This document shows positions 9,205-18,269 of a stretch of 56,429 nt of DNA, piece after piece. Within the stretch, counting starts at the first letter, position 1. The number at the start of each line of letters is the position of its first letter. Location of the stretch: NCBI GenBank assembly GCA_963205105.1, contig CAUJJW010000242.1, positions 1 to 56,429 on the forward strand. The letters run 5' to 3'. Both the position numbers and the translations under genes were made by a program. This DNA is from Verrucomicrobiota bacterium (GTDB lineage Bacteria > Verrucomicrobiota > Verrucomicrobiia > Limisphaerales > CAIMTB01). The notes beneath the pieces were generated by a model. The model saw nothing but the letters and a program-made list of their open reading frames with translations. It was not told the DNA's origin and did not search any database.

Positions 9205-12200
9205 CTACTTCTTCTTGTCCGACTTCTTGGGATCGCCCAGCACCTCCGAGGGGACGCCGCCATGTTTCCAGGGCGCGATCAGCGGCGCTTTGGTGTCGAG
9301 ATCGTCCATCAGCGCCTTCGCCTCCTCCGGGGTTCGGGTGATTTTTGGCCGAAGAAACACCATCAACTCCACGTTGCGCGCGGACTTGTCCTTCTTCTTG
9401 AAGGCCCAGCCCAGGCCAGGAATGTCGCCCAGCACCGGCACCTTGCGCACGGTGTCGGAGATCTGCTTCTGAATAATGCCGCCCAACACCAGGGTCTCAC
9501 CACTCTTGGCCGTGACATCCGTTCGGAAGTTGCGGGTGTCGACCACCGGACCTCCCGCGATCACCTGACTCTGCTGGATCGACGACGACTCCGCCCGGAT
9601 GCGCAACGACACATCGCCGGCGCTGTTGATCCGCGGTGTGACTTCCAGGATCACCCCCACGAGCTTGTACTGGAAGCTCTGCACCAGGCCGCCGACGTCG
9701 GTGCTCTGGCTCTTGTCGATGAACGGCACCTGTTGTCCGACGAACAGCCGGCCCATTTCGTTGTCGGCGATGTTGATCTGCGGTTCGGCCAGCACGGTGG
9801 CGTCGGTGTTGCGCCGGAGAAACTGGACCAGCACGTCCAGGTTGAGGGTCGAGTCGAGCACCCCGGACCGAAGCATGGTCATGGCGGAGCCGACCTCGCC
9901 CGCAGGCGGGTTGTTGACGGTGGTTTTGCCGCCAAAGCCCGAGGTGTAGCGTCCCTTCACATTGCCGATGATCGAGTTGTCGTAGTCGTCGCCACTGAAC
10001 ACCTGGCTGCCATCCGGCGACCAGCGCACGCCCAGTTTGTCGAGTTTGTCAGTGGCCACTTCCAGAATCCGGGCCTCGATCAGGACCTGCGCGGTGGGGG
10101 CATCCAGTTCTTCGATGAGTTTCAGCAACTGCGGCAGCAGATGCACGGTGGCGGACACGAGCAAGGCGTTGCTCCGTTCGTCGGCCACCACCCGCACCCG
10201 CCCCACCAGATCGCTGACCTGGCGGGTGGAGGAACGTCCGTCGGTTCCGCGGGGATTGTCCGGCTGGCCGCCGATCCAGGGAAAATAGCCGTCCTCCTTG
10301 GACTCCAGGCTCAATTCAAAACTGCTCTGGGCGGGGACGCCGGCGGAGTTCGCCTGCAGCTGCTGGGGATTCGCATTGGGCTGGGGCTGCTGCTGCACCG
10401 GCCGCAGCGGAGGCGAACCGTTCTTGGCGAACAGAATGTTCAGGCTGTTGGCCAGATTGGAAGCGGTCGCAAACCTCAGCGGGATGCGAAGCGTGGTTTC
10501 GCCGGCCTGCGACGGCACATCCAACTGCTTCAGGATCTCCTCCACCGCAGCCAGGTTCTCCTTCGAATTCGACGTCACGATGAGCGTGTTCGAGTACGGC
10601 TCGCTGGTGATGCGCACCTTGCCGTACAACCGGCCCACATCGCGGTCCGCCGTGCCCTGGCTCTCCGATTCGTCGTAGTACCAGTACGGACGCCGATCCT
10701 GCTTCTTGAGAAACAGTTCGTTCAGCACGTCCTCGATATCGACGGCACTCACGTACTTCAGGGCATAGATCTTCGGGGCCAACGCATCGTCCGAAACGGG
10801 TTCGTCCAGTTCCTGGATCATCTTCGCAATCCCATCCATGCGCGCGGGCGGCCCTTGCACGACGATGGAGTTGCGGCGGCGGTCGGCGACAACGCTCAGC
10901 TTCTCCGAAGTCTTCTGCTGCTCACCGCCGTAGTAGAAGATGCGGTAGGGGGAGTTGCTGTCCTGATCCTGGCCCAGCGACTGGAGCTGCTTGGCCACGT
11001 CCTGGGCGTCCGCGTTCTTGAGGATGAACGTCCGGATCACCTTGTCCTGGGCATCATCGGTATCGAGGGCGGCGATGAACTCGCGGAGCGCCTCATAGCT
11101 GCTTTCGTTGGAGAGAATGATCAGCGAATTGGAACGTTGGTTCGCGGCGATCTCGACCGCTTCCTTCGGTGTGCGCGCATTCATCTTCTGGTAGAGCGGC
11201 TGCACTTCCTTCACCAGATCCGCCGCCTGAACGTGTTTCAAAGGCAGCACCCGCACCGTCACGTCGCCGGGCTTGTCGGTGTCCAGCATGGTCACCAGTT
11301 TCCGCACATCGACCATGCGCGATCCCGGAGCCGAGACGATCAGCCGGTTGCCCACCCGGTCGGGCCAGATCCGGATCGATGAAGTGCCGCCGGAACTCGA
11401 TCCGCTACCTCCACCCGACGGGGACGAACCACCCCCATCGGGCATGCCAGGCATCCCCGGCATGCCGGGAGGACCGCTGCGCGAGGGCCGACTCGGCGAT
11501 CCACCTCCACCGCCACCCGACTGGGCATTGAGAATCAAACCGATCAGATTCGAGAGTTCCTCCGGTTCGCCATGTTTCAGCGGAAAGATTTCAATGGCGG
11601 CATCGCCCACCGAGGTGACATCGAGTTCCTTCAGCAATTCGGCCACCAATCGGACGTTGTCGTTGAAATCGGTCACCACCAGCGAACTCGCCCGTTCATC
11701 GGCGTCCGCGGTTCCTTTCTCCGACAGCACCCCGCGGATCTTCTCCCGCATGTCCGACGGAGACACATGCTTCAGCGGAAAGATCTTCATGATCCGCTGC
11801 CGGCCTTCGGGAATATCCGAGCTGGCGGCGTTCAGGATCTCCGGGCTCATCTTCAAGTCCTGACCTTCCGGGAGCAGAAGGATCGTGGTCCGGGTTTCGA
11901 CTGCGTTGAAGCCCTCCAGCGACAAGGCGCGGTACACCAGATCAATGGCTTCCCGGGTGGTGACCTTCTTGGAGCTGACGATGGTCAACTGACATTGAAC
12001 ACGCGGATGTTTCACCACGGTCTTCCCGGTGGTGGCAGCCAGCCACTGCACGATCATTTCCACGTTGGCGCCCTGGAAGGCGACCTGGATGCCCTCCGTC
12101 GCGTTGGTGGACGTCGTGTCACCAGGCGCTCCCGGAACTCCAGGCACGCCGGGTCCACCGGGCGGTCCCGCCACGGCGGCTCCCGGCACACCTGGACCCG

Positions 12201-12411
12201 GCGGGGCGTTGGTGGTGGCGCCGGCGGTGGCGGCCTGGTTGGTGCCGCCAGCAGTCGGGGCCACGGCATTGGTGGACGCCGACGGAGCGTTGGTTCCTGC
12301 ATCGGGCGTGGATTCTGGTCGCGGCCCGCACGAGGCCAGGAACGGGAGCAGACCAAGGCTCAGTGCGAGGGCCAGAGCAGCCTTCAACGACATGCGATAG
12401 GGGGGATTCAC
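9205..12411 (-). CDS. gspD: Type II secretion outer-membrane secretin GspD
   Basis: This 1068-residue protein would form the outer-membrane channel of the type II secretion system. It has a lipoprotein signal (PFLASCG, acylated Cys), then a collagen-like Gly-Pro linker. N-type ring-building domains follow from about residue 105 (VAFQGANVEMIVQWL), with several KH-like repeats, a Gly/Ser/Met insert (PPGMPGMPGMP) and a C-terminal secretin domain beginning near VLIEARILEV. It is much longer than typical 650-700-residue GspD, so it has extra N domains and linkers. A GTG start at 12411 is chosen: ggaag lies 7 nt upstream and it overlaps the gspC stop. ATG at 12393 is an alternative. It is the last gene of the operon. 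Confidence 0.93.
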   Translation of the reverse strand: MNPPYRMSLKAALALALSLGLLPFLASCGPRPESTPDAGTNAPSASTNAVAPTAGGTNQAATAGATTNAPPGPGVPGAAVAGPPGGPGVPGVPGAPGDTTSTNATEGIQVAFQGANVEMIVQWLAATTGKTVVKHPRVQCQLTIVSSKKVTTREAIDLVYRALSLEGFNAVETRTTILLLPEGQDLKMSPEILNAASSDIPEGRQRIMKIFPLKHVSPSDMREKIRGVLSEKGTADADERASSLVVTDFNDNVRLVAELLKELDVTSVGDAAIEIFPLKHGEPEELSNLIGLILNAQSGGGGGGSPSRPSRSGPPGMPGMPGMPDGGGSSPSGGGSGSSSGGTSSIRIWPDRVGNRLIVSAPGSRMVDVRKLVTMLDTDKPGDVTVRVLPLKHVQAADLVKEVQPLYQKMNARTPKEAVEIAANQRSNSLIILSNESSYEALREFIAALDTDDAQDKVIRTFILKNADAQDVAKQLQSLGQDQDSNSPYRIFYYGGEQQKTSEKLSVVADRRRNSIVVQGPPARMDGIAKMIQELDEPVSDDALAPKIYALKYVSAVDIEDVLNELFLKKQDRRPYWYYDESESQGTADRDVGRLYGKVRITSEPYSNTLIVTSNSKENLAAVEEILKQLDVPSQAGETTLRIPLRFATASNLANSLNILFAKNGSPPLRPVQQQPQPNANPQQLQANSAGVPAQSSFELSLESKEDGYFPWIGGQPDNPRGTDGRSSTRQVSDLVGRVRVVADERSNALLVSATVHLLPQLLKLIEELDAPTAQVLIEARILEVATDKLDKLGVRWSPDGSQVFSGDDYDNSIIGNVKGRYTSGFGGKTTVNNPPAGEVGSAMTMLRSGVLDSTLNLDVLVQFLRRNTDATVLAEPQINIADNEMGRLFVGQQVPFIDKSQSTDVGGLVQSFQYKLVGVILEVTPRINSAGDVSLRIRAESSSIQQSQVIAGGPVVDTRNFRTDVTAKSGETLVLGGIIQKQISDTVRKVPVLGDIPGLGWAFKKKDKSARNVELMVFLRPKITRTPEEAKALMDDLDTKAPLIAPWKHGGVPSEVLGDPKKSDKKK

Positions 12412-12992
12412 GGGGTAGCTTCCTTTCCTTGAGGCAGGAGGCTTTCGCCGCCAATGCCCTCGAAAATCATCAATTCTTTGTCCTGACCATTCTCCTTCAC
12501 CAACACGCGATTGGTGCCGATCCGCACCAACTGCACACCGCCCAACTCGCCGCCTTCGCGCACCAGACCGGACTGTCCGTTCGGCGCCCGAAGCAGCACG
12601 TCCTTCCCTGCGATCCCCAGCAACGCCATCGGAGGCGGTCGCATGATCGGGCCGAGAAGCTCGCTCTGGACGACACGGTCGACGCGCGACTGAGCTTCCG
12701 GTGGCAGGGATGCCGCGGGCCCGCCGGGTCCCCGTCCGCCACGTCGAGGCCCGGGCATCGCCATTCCTGGTGGCATTCCAGGAGGCATGCCGGGCGGCAT
12801 GCCAGGAGGCGCCGCGTTCGCCGCGGCTGGCGAGTTGGTTGCCGCACCCGGCGGCGCCCAGGTCGCCGGTTCCGGAACGCTGGTGCGCTTCATCGGGTTC
12901 ATCCGACGGACCATGCCCGTCACTTGAACCAGCAGCACGGCGACGAACACCGCGCTGACCAACTTCAGCAGACTCTCCGCTCGGTCACGCAT
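12408..12992 (-). CDS. Type II secretion inner-membrane protein GspC-like
   Basis: This 194-residue bitopic membrane protein should link the inner-membrane platform to the secretin. A membrane helix spans about residues 8-26, then a Pro/Gly/Met linker with tandem PPGM units, then a C-terminal domain like the GspC homology region (MALLGIAGKDVLLRAPNG). A strong ribosome-binding site (gaggagg, 4 nt before ATG) fixes the start at 12992 and overlaps the end of gspM by 8 nt (ATGCGTGA). Its stop overlaps the gspD start. No PDZ domain is visible. The assignment rests on position and architecture more than on sequence. Confidence 0.75.
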   Translation of the reverse strand: MRDRAESLLKLVSAVFVAVLLVQVTGMVRRMNPMKRTSVPEPATWAPPGAATNSPAAANAAPPGMPPGMPPGMPPGMAMPGPRRGGRGPGGPAASLPPEAQSRVDRVVQSELLGPIMRPPPMALLGIAGKDVLLRAPNGQSGLVREGGELGGVQLVRIGTNRVLVKENGQDKELMIFEGIGGESLLPQGKEATP

Positions 12993-13554
12993 CGGGCCTC
13001 CTCTCGGTCGTCTTCCATTGCTCAAAATCCAGCAGCAGCAGGGTCAGGCTGACCTTGACCTGCGCGGGTCCCATCGGCGCCGGGCTCAGCTGGATCGTTT
13101 CGGTCACCAGGGGAAAGCCGAGTGTCTTCAGCGTTTCCAGAAAGCCGAGAATCGAAGGCGCCGGCCCCATGCCTTCCAATTGGATGCCGGTCAGCTCCTT
13201 GCCCGCGGCCCGAGAGGGCGTCTCACGAACAGGTCCCAATTGGACGCCGCCCTGCATCGCCGCCTGCTGAATTGCCGCGCTGGCCTGGGCCACCAGCGAG
13301 GTCCGGGACAGTTTCCCGGGGTCCATGCGGAACAGTTCCATCAGGTCCTGGGTCATCCGTACCTTTTCGTCGTACACGACGAGTTTGTCGTTCCACACCG
13401 ACGCTTCCCGCAGCAGACGCTGGTAGTCGTTCCGACGGCGCTGGGCGTAGCTCCAGGCCTGGAGTCCGAAGAAGAGGACGAGGTACGCGGCGATGCCGAT
13501 CCCCCCCCAGCGGAGGGTCCGACGTTCGCGATCCGACAAAGGGCGTGTGGCCAT
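12985..13554 (-). CDS. GspM/PilO-like type II secretion component
   Basis: This is a 189-residue protein with one membrane helix at about residues 16-34 (IGIAAYLVLFFGLQAW), a coiled region, and a C-terminal alpha/beta domain of the GspM/PilO ferredoxin-like type (PSILGFLETLKTLGFP). It should pair with GspL in the inner-membrane platform. It lies between gspL (30-bp gap) and gspC (8-nt overlap), as expected for gspM. Sequence conservation is weak in this family, so position carries much of the call. Confidence 0.75.
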   Translation of the reverse strand: MATRPLSDRERRTLRWGGIGIAAYLVLFFGLQAWSYAQRRRNDYQRLLREASVWNDKLVVYDEKVRMTQDLMELFRMDPGKLSRTSLVAQASAAIQQAAMQGGVQLGPVRETPSRAAGKELTGIQLEGMGPAPSILGFLETLKTLGFPLVTETIQLSPAPMGPAQVKVSLTLLLLDFEQWKTTERRPDA

Positions 13555-13584
13555 GGCAGGTCCGGGTAAGAGATCGTCAGGCGT

Positions 13585-15183
13585 TCAGGTTCTCGGAACG
13601 GGGCCGGGAGCACCGGCAGGGGGCGGACCTCCGCGCTTGGGCCTGCCCGGAATGCCTTCCGGCTTTGCGGATCCGGGCGGGGCGTTGGTGGAGGGTGGAT
13701 CTGCCAAAAACGCCAAACCCTGCCGCTGGTTGGCCGGCTTGATCTGTCCGCTGATCCGGATCTGGACCTTTTGCCGATCCGGGGTCGGCGACTGCTCTTC
13801 GATCACCACCGAGCTGAAGAATCCGGAGTCGGTCAACTGGGTGCGGAACTCGGCGGCTTGTTGGGGCTGGCGGGTGGAAACCCGGAGCGCCATCTCGCCC
13901 TTCCGATTCAGGTTCAATGACTCCAGTTTGGACCCGGGCGGGAGCGTTTTACCAAGCACCAGCAGGGTCTCCATGTAGGGCGCCTGGTTGCTTCGCAGGT
14001 GCCGCAGAAAATCCGCCTGTCGATCGATCGTCTGCAAGCGGTCCTGGCGGGCTTTCACCGCGGCCACCTTGGATTCGAGCCCCGGCAGAAAGATCATCGC
14101 CTCAATGTAGGGCATCAGGAGCACCCCCAGCAGCAGAAGCCCGGCGACCAAGGCCCACTTCCGCGGCGTTGCCTGATTCAAAACCGTCGGCGCTTCCTGA
14201 ACCGCGGTCGCCAGCCATAAACCATCCGAAACCGCCCCAGCTTTCGTGTCGTCCTGAAGCCGCCGTAGCCCGTCCGACACCGCTCGATCCCCTCGGTGCT
14301 CGCCGGATTCCACCACGACTCCCGAGCCCAAGTGCCCGGCGAGGCTTTCCCGAAACAAACGCGCGCCCGCGAGTCTGCCGGTGAGCCGAAGTCGTCCCCC
14401 GCGCGGCAGTCCCGACAACGACCCGGCCAGGGCCCGGATCGCGGCGTCCCACCCTGGTTTCGCGGCATCCTCCAGTCCTCCAGACCCGCCCAGAACCCGC
14501 TGCAACCAGCCTTCCGCCATGTCGGGAGTGATCCCGGGGGTAAGGCACCACTCGCGAACCAAGGACTGCTCGCTCCACGGCAGCACCCGAAGCCGTGTCG
14601 GTCCTGCGGTGTCCATGGACAACCACTCGGAGATATCGTGGCCCACATCGAGCCATGCCTCGGCGGGCTCCACAGGATGCCGCGGCACCACGCACCCGGC
14701 ACGTGCCAAGGCCGCAAGCGTCAACCGGGGAGCCAACCCGCACTCCTCCAGCACGCCCAGGATTTCCACCACGGAAGTTTTCCGCACCGCAGCGACCAGC
14801 ACGTCTTGAAGGACTCCCAATTCCCCCACCTTCGTCCAACCCCAAGCCAATTCATCCGGGCTCAGTGGCAACTCGCTTTCGATCTGCAAACTCAGCACCC
14901 GCCGGGTCTGTTCCTCCCCCGAGCATGGGATCTTCCATCGCCGCAACGTCACCCCGCCCGCCGACAACAGACATCGCGCCTCGGTGCGTGGCTGCCAGGG
15001 TTTCCGTTCGAGGAACGCCGTCAGTTCCTGCACCAACCCCGCACGGCACGCTGGCGTCAGGCCGCCGCCGCCCGCCCGGTCCAAAGCCCATGTGCGCACC
15101 TTGCCCCCGCGCATCACCTGCATGGATCGCGGTGTCGCTTCCACCCAAACCACGCCCGAGTTGAGCCAGGACAGCGCGTTCAT
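13585..15183 (-). CDS. GspL-like (PilM/PilN-type) type II secretion component
   Basis: This 532-residue protein looks like a fusion of an actin-like cytoplasmic domain (about residues 1-330, PilM/GspL type) and a membrane-anchored PilN/GspL periplasmic part. The membrane helix is near residues 340-360 (WALVAGLLLLGVLLMPYIEA). A coiled stretch and a small alpha/beta domain (FRTQLTDSGFFSSVVIEEQ) follow, then a Pro/Gly-rich tail. It should recruit the GspE ATPase to the membrane with GspM. The ATG overlaps the gspK stop by 4 nt, which indicates coupled translation. Confidence 0.78.
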   Translation of the reverse strand: MNALSWLNSGVVWVEATPRSMQVMRGGKVRTWALDRAGGGGLTPACRAGLVQELTAFLERKPWQPRTEARCLLSAGGVTLRRWKIPCSGEEQTRRVLSLQIESELPLSPDELAWGWTKVGELGVLQDVLVAAVRKTSVVEILGVLEECGLAPRLTLAALARAGCVVPRHPVEPAEAWLDVGHDISEWLSMDTAGPTRLRVLPWSEQSLVREWCLTPGITPDMAEGWLQRVLGGSGGLEDAAKPGWDAAIRALAGSLSGLPRGGRLRLTGRLAGARLFRESLAGHLGSGVVVESGEHRGDRAVSDGLRRLQDDTKAGAVSDGLWLATAVQEAPTVLNQATPRKWALVAGLLLLGVLLMPYIEAMIFLPGLESKVAAVKARQDRLQTIDRQADFLRHLRSNQAPYMETLLVLGKTLPPGSKLESLNLNRKGEMALRVSTRQPQQAAEFRTQLTDSGFFSSVVIEEQSPTPDRQKVQIRISGQIKPANQRQGLAFLADPPSTNAPPGSAKPEGIPGRPKRGGPPPAGAPGPVPRT

Positions 15184-16652
15184 AGATCGTTCTCCCGATA
15201 GGACAGCAATTGCACGTCACTCAATCCCACCCGCACCACCACCTGCACCCGCTGGCGAACCCCCGTCGACCGCACCCGCCCTTCCGCCAGAATTCGAAAT
15301 GTCTCCGATCGCGTGGTCACCCGTTTGGCGATCTGTTTGAACAGCTCCGGCGTCATCCCGGGCACGTTCAGCAGCGCCGCCGTGCTTGCGAAGAAGCCCG
15401 CTGAAGCCCGGTAGGAGAGGATCGCCTGGGCCAATTCCCGGCTCAGCCCGGGCAGGCAGGCCAGCACTTCGAGGCTCGCCGTGTTCACATTCACCACACC
15501 TTCCTGAGTCGTCTCGGAGTCCGTGGTCAAACTGTCGGCGATGTCCATCAACAGCGTCTTGTCGATCACCGGAGCACCACCCGAACCCGGACGTCCCCGA
15601 CCAGCACCCGTCACGATCTCGGTTCCCGGTTCCGCCTCCGGCGGCGGTTGTCCAGGAACCCCTGGAGGCGGCGGCTGTCCCTCCTGTCCCGGCTGGGGCG
15701 CCGGCCGCACTTCCAACAGGTCCGCCAGACTCTCCAGCCGGTTCTGACCCCGATGCGCCACAATCGCCTTCGCGATCTCTGTGGTGATGCCGCGAACACC
15801 CGTCAACGCCGCCTCGTCCGCGGTCTGGACATTCACCCGCTCCTGACCGGTCGCGCTCACGTTCTTCACCCCCGAATGCACGGTCAGGAGCGTCGCCCAG
15901 GGAGTGGGACCCGCCCCAAGGTCGGGCATGACCTCGTCATCCTCCCCGCCTTCCTCCATGTCGGGCAGCCCGGTGTCGCTGCCTTCACGGCCCAGCAGCA
16001 GTTCCCGCGGCATGTTCCGCACTTGAAGCAATTCGCGCACGCTCAGGAAGGCCCCATTGCGCGGCTGATAGGGTGGTTGCATCGCCAGGTAATACTCGGC
16101 CTCGGCACCGTTCGGCGTGACCTGGTTGTCGCCATCCCGCCAATCCGCAATCGCGGCGGGAAGGTCCGGTGTCATGCCTTGAAGTCGTCCCAAATCGTCG
16201 GGTTCCGCCGTGTTCAAGTTGAGGCGGCTTTCCTCATCGCTGACTCCAAAGATCACCCCGCCGCCTTCCTCGGATCGTCCGCCGCGCAGCACCCGGTAGG
16301 TGCCCCGCCCCAACGCGATGTCCCGAAAGCTCTGGGGCGCGTTGAACAGGGAGCCGTTGTGGCTTTGTCCCGACCGGCTCCGTTCCCGCGCATCCTGGTA
16401 CAGCAGCGCCTTCGCCCGTTCGATCCCAGCCAGGGCCAGGTAGCGCGCTTGAATTTGATCGGCGTGATGCCGGGCCAACTGCAAGTCGGTCCGCGCGGCA
16501 TGCAGGATCCCGACCACCAGCACCGCCAGGAGCACCAGACACCAGAGGAGACCGACCAGCACCGCACCGGACTCCGAACGGCGCGATGGATTGGTAGCGG
16601 CGGGCGTCCCGCCTGCCGTAGAGCCGGGCATCTTGCCCGGCGGATAAGGCAT
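15180..16652 (-). CDS. gspK: Type II secretion minor pseudopilin GspK
   Basis: This is a 490-residue minor pseudopilin. The hydrophobic N-terminal helix (GAVLVGLLWCLVLLAVLVVG) is typical of GspK, which lacks the usual Glu5. It is followed by the GspK SAM-like region (NLNTAEPDDLGRL onward) and further helix-hairpin-helix-like segments. GspK is known to cap the pseudopilus tip with GspI and GspJ. The start is uncertain. ATG 16652 makes residues 1-22 partly from a translated repeat A copy (AGGTPAATNP), giving an unusually long leader before the helix. No good ribosome-binding site is visible. Confidence 0.88.
   Translation of the reverse strand: MPYPPGKMPGSTAGGTPAATNPSRRSESGAVLVGLLWCLVLLAVLVVGILHAARTDLQLARHHADQIQARYLALAGIERAKALLYQDARERSRSGQSHNGSLFNAPQSFRDIALGRGTYRVLRGGRSEEGGGVIFGVSDEESRLNLNTAEPDDLGRLQGMTPDLPAAIADWRDGDNQVTPNGAEAEYYLAMQPPYQPRNGAFLSVRELLQVRNMPRELLLGREGSDTGLPDMEEGGEDDEVMPDLGAGPTPWATLLTVHSGVKNVSATGQERVNVQTADEAALTGVRGITTEIAKAIVAHRGQNRLESLADLLEVRPAPQPGQEGQPPPPGVPGQPPPEAEPGTEIVTGAGRGRPGSGGAPVIDKTLLMDIADSLTTDSETTQEGVVNVNTASLEVLACLPGLSRELAQAILSYRASAGFFASTAALLNVPGMTPELFKQIAKRVTTRSETFRILAEGRVRSTGVRQRVQVVVRVGLSDVQLLSYRENDL
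16594..16643 (+). repeat. Palindromic repeat family A, partial copy inside gspK 5' end
   Basis: The core gtagcggcgggcgtcccgcc lies within the predicted leader codons of gspK and is followed by a different small hairpin (gccgggc/gcccggc at 16623-16641). Confidence 0.75.
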
Positions 16653-16666
16653 GTGCAGAGGTCTGT

Positions 16667-16750
16667 TCCATGACGCATCCTTTCCGGGGGGCGGGACGCC
16701 CCCCTCTACGGCAGGCGGGACGCCCGCCGCTACGGACCGATGGTTCATGG
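16667..16750 (-). repeat. Palindromic repeat family A, inverted copy between gspJ and gspK
   Basis: This is a near-complete inverted copy ending in ggttcatgg. It fills most of the 121-bp gspJ-gspK gap, the only long gap in the operon. Confidence 0.8.
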
Positions 16751-16773
16751 CAAGTGGCATGCAGGGAGCTTGG

Positions 16774-17805
16774 TTATCGATTTCCCCCCGGCACCCCACG
16801 CGACCTGGGCGCTCCACCCGCATTGGGCGGGGTGGGCGTGTTGCCGCCCCCGGTCGTTGTCGAATCACCACTTGGGCTCGACGACGCCCCCGTTGCGTTC
16901 AATCGCACCACCGTCTGATACACCAGAGGCGGTTCGGTCTCGCCATTCGCACCCGACTCGCTCGTCGATGCCTGCCCCACCTTCGTTCGTTCTCCGGCCG
17001 AAAACGCCAGCGTGATGCGCACTGCTTCCGGCATGCCCGACAGATTCGACGCCAATGAACTGGAGGCCGCGGCTTTTCCATCGCCCTCCGCGTCCCCCCA
17101 GGTGTCGAACCAGTCGAAGCCGTCGTAATACTCCAGCTTCAGTTGGCGCACCCCGCGCGCGATCTCTTCCCGAGTGCCACCCGAGAAAGGATCCACACCG
17201 ATCCGCGGATTCCGCCGTCGCCACAGCAGCCAATCCCCGGTCTCCGGATCTTGATCGAGGTAGTAACTGGTCTGACAGAAGTCCCCTTCCCCGGGCCGCG
17301 CCGGGGTGTAGTTGAGGGTCCCGAAATCAACATTGTCCGCCTCGACCTCACCCATGGTGCGATCGATGCCGACGAAATCGGCTTCCTTGGACAACGGACA
17401 GGCAGCCCGCAGATCCGCGGTCATCAGCCGCAACGCCACCCGCGCGCTCTGGAAGGCTTCGAGTCGTGGCTCCAGCAAACGCTGCGCCGCCAGTCCCGAA
17501 CTCAGGCACGCATAAGCGCTCGCCAAAATCAGGGCCATGAGCGCCGCGCCGATCGTCAGTTCGATCAGCGTGAACCCGGCTTCCCCACGCCGAGATCTTG
17601 GGGCGCCTCGTGGCGCGGAAGCCCGGAGGGCCGAAGGAGCCGGTTCGAAAGGGGCCTGTTCGCGGGCCTGGAACCGGAGATTCCGGGGGGCGAGACGCCC
17701 CCCTCTACGGCAGGCAGGACGCCCGCCGCTACGGAGATGCTTCTGCTCTTCCCTATTCGCCATTCCCCAATCGCTCTTCGCCAACCTATGGAAGGTGATG
17801 CGCAT
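16774..17805 (-). CDS. gspJ: Type II secretion minor pseudopilin GspJ
   Basis: This is a 343-residue minor pseudopilin. The prepilin cleavage motif EAGFTLIELTIG is present, so mature protein would begin at Phe after Gly. That motif lies about 75 residues from the ATG, whereas leaders are normally 6-25 residues. The extra leader includes a translated inverted repeat A copy (SGGRPACRRGGRLAP). The start ATG overlaps the gspI stop (TGATG). No other in-frame ATG lies close to the motif; one earlier ATG (MANREE) could be used. A Ser/Thr/Gly-rich tail ends the protein. The mature part has normal GspJ features (RVALRLMTADLRAA). Confidence 0.88.
   Translation of the reverse strand: MRITFHRLAKSDWGMANREEQKHLRSGGRPACRRGGRLAPRNLRFQAREQAPFEPAPSALRASAPRGAPRSRRGEAGFTLIELTIGAALMALILASAYACLSSGLAAQRLLEPRLEAFQSARVALRLMTADLRAACPLSKEADFVGIDRTMGEVEADNVDFGTLNYTPARPGEGDFCQTSYYLDQDPETGDWLLWRRRNPRIGVDPFSGGTREEIARGVRQLKLEYYDGFDWFDTWGDAEGDGKAAASSSLASNLSGMPEAVRITLAFSAGERTKVGQASTSESGANGETEPPLVYQTVVRLNATGASSSPSGDSTTTGGGNTPTPPNAGGAPRSRGVPGGNR
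17655..17735 (-). repeat. Palindromic repeat family A, inverted copy inside gspJ leader
   Basis: The inverted core (tctacggcaggcaggacgcc onward) and tail lie in frame in the gspJ leader codons. Next to it, at 17597-17640, is a fragment resembling family B (gcccggagggccgaag). Confidence 0.75.
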
Positions 17806-18263
17806 CAGCGTTGCCTTCCCCGTTCTCTCCGGCGGATCTCCGCCTCCGAACCACGCCCCGTCTGGCTCGCGGGCGAACTCGTCGGCGCCTCGAACACCAG
17901 CGTGCGCAGTTCACAGATGGTCTTTCCCGTCCGCCCATCCTCGACCCGCACTTCGACGTCATGGAGCCCTTCGAGATCGGTCGCCGACACCGTCCGCGTC
18001 CACCGATGCGGCTTCAGCGCCGGGCTGCAATCGCCCTCGGTCGTGCCATCGGAGATGTAGCCTTCGGCCCGGAGCAGTTCGATCACGCCCTCCGCTTCGA
18101 GCATGGCGGCGCCAACCAACTGGGATTCCCGCGCCGACCTCAACGCGGTGGCGATGCCTTCGGTCAAACCCGCGATTCCAACCCCCAGGATCAGGATCGC
18201 CACCATGACCTCGACGAGCGAAAAGCCGGCGTTGGACCTGGAGGGTGGCATGGCGAGGGACAA
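17805..18263 (-). CDS. gspI: Type II secretion minor pseudopilin GspI
   Basis: This is a 152-residue pseudopilin with a short leader and the cleavage/methylation motif NAGFSLVEVMVAILILG at about residues 11-27, with Glu5 of the mature protein present. The family works with GspJ and GspK at the pseudopilus tip. The gene is 6 bp after gspH and overlaps gspJ by one base. The C terminus is Arg-rich. Confidence 0.88.
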   Translation of the reverse strand: MSLAMPPSRSNAGFSLVEVMVAILILGVGIAGLTEGIATALRSARESQLVGAAMLEAEGVIELLRAEGYISDGTTEGDCSPALKPHRWTRTVSATDLEGLHDVEVRVEDGRTGKTICELRTLVFEAPTSSPASQTGRGSEAEIRRRERGRQR

Positions 18264-18269
18264 ACGTGA

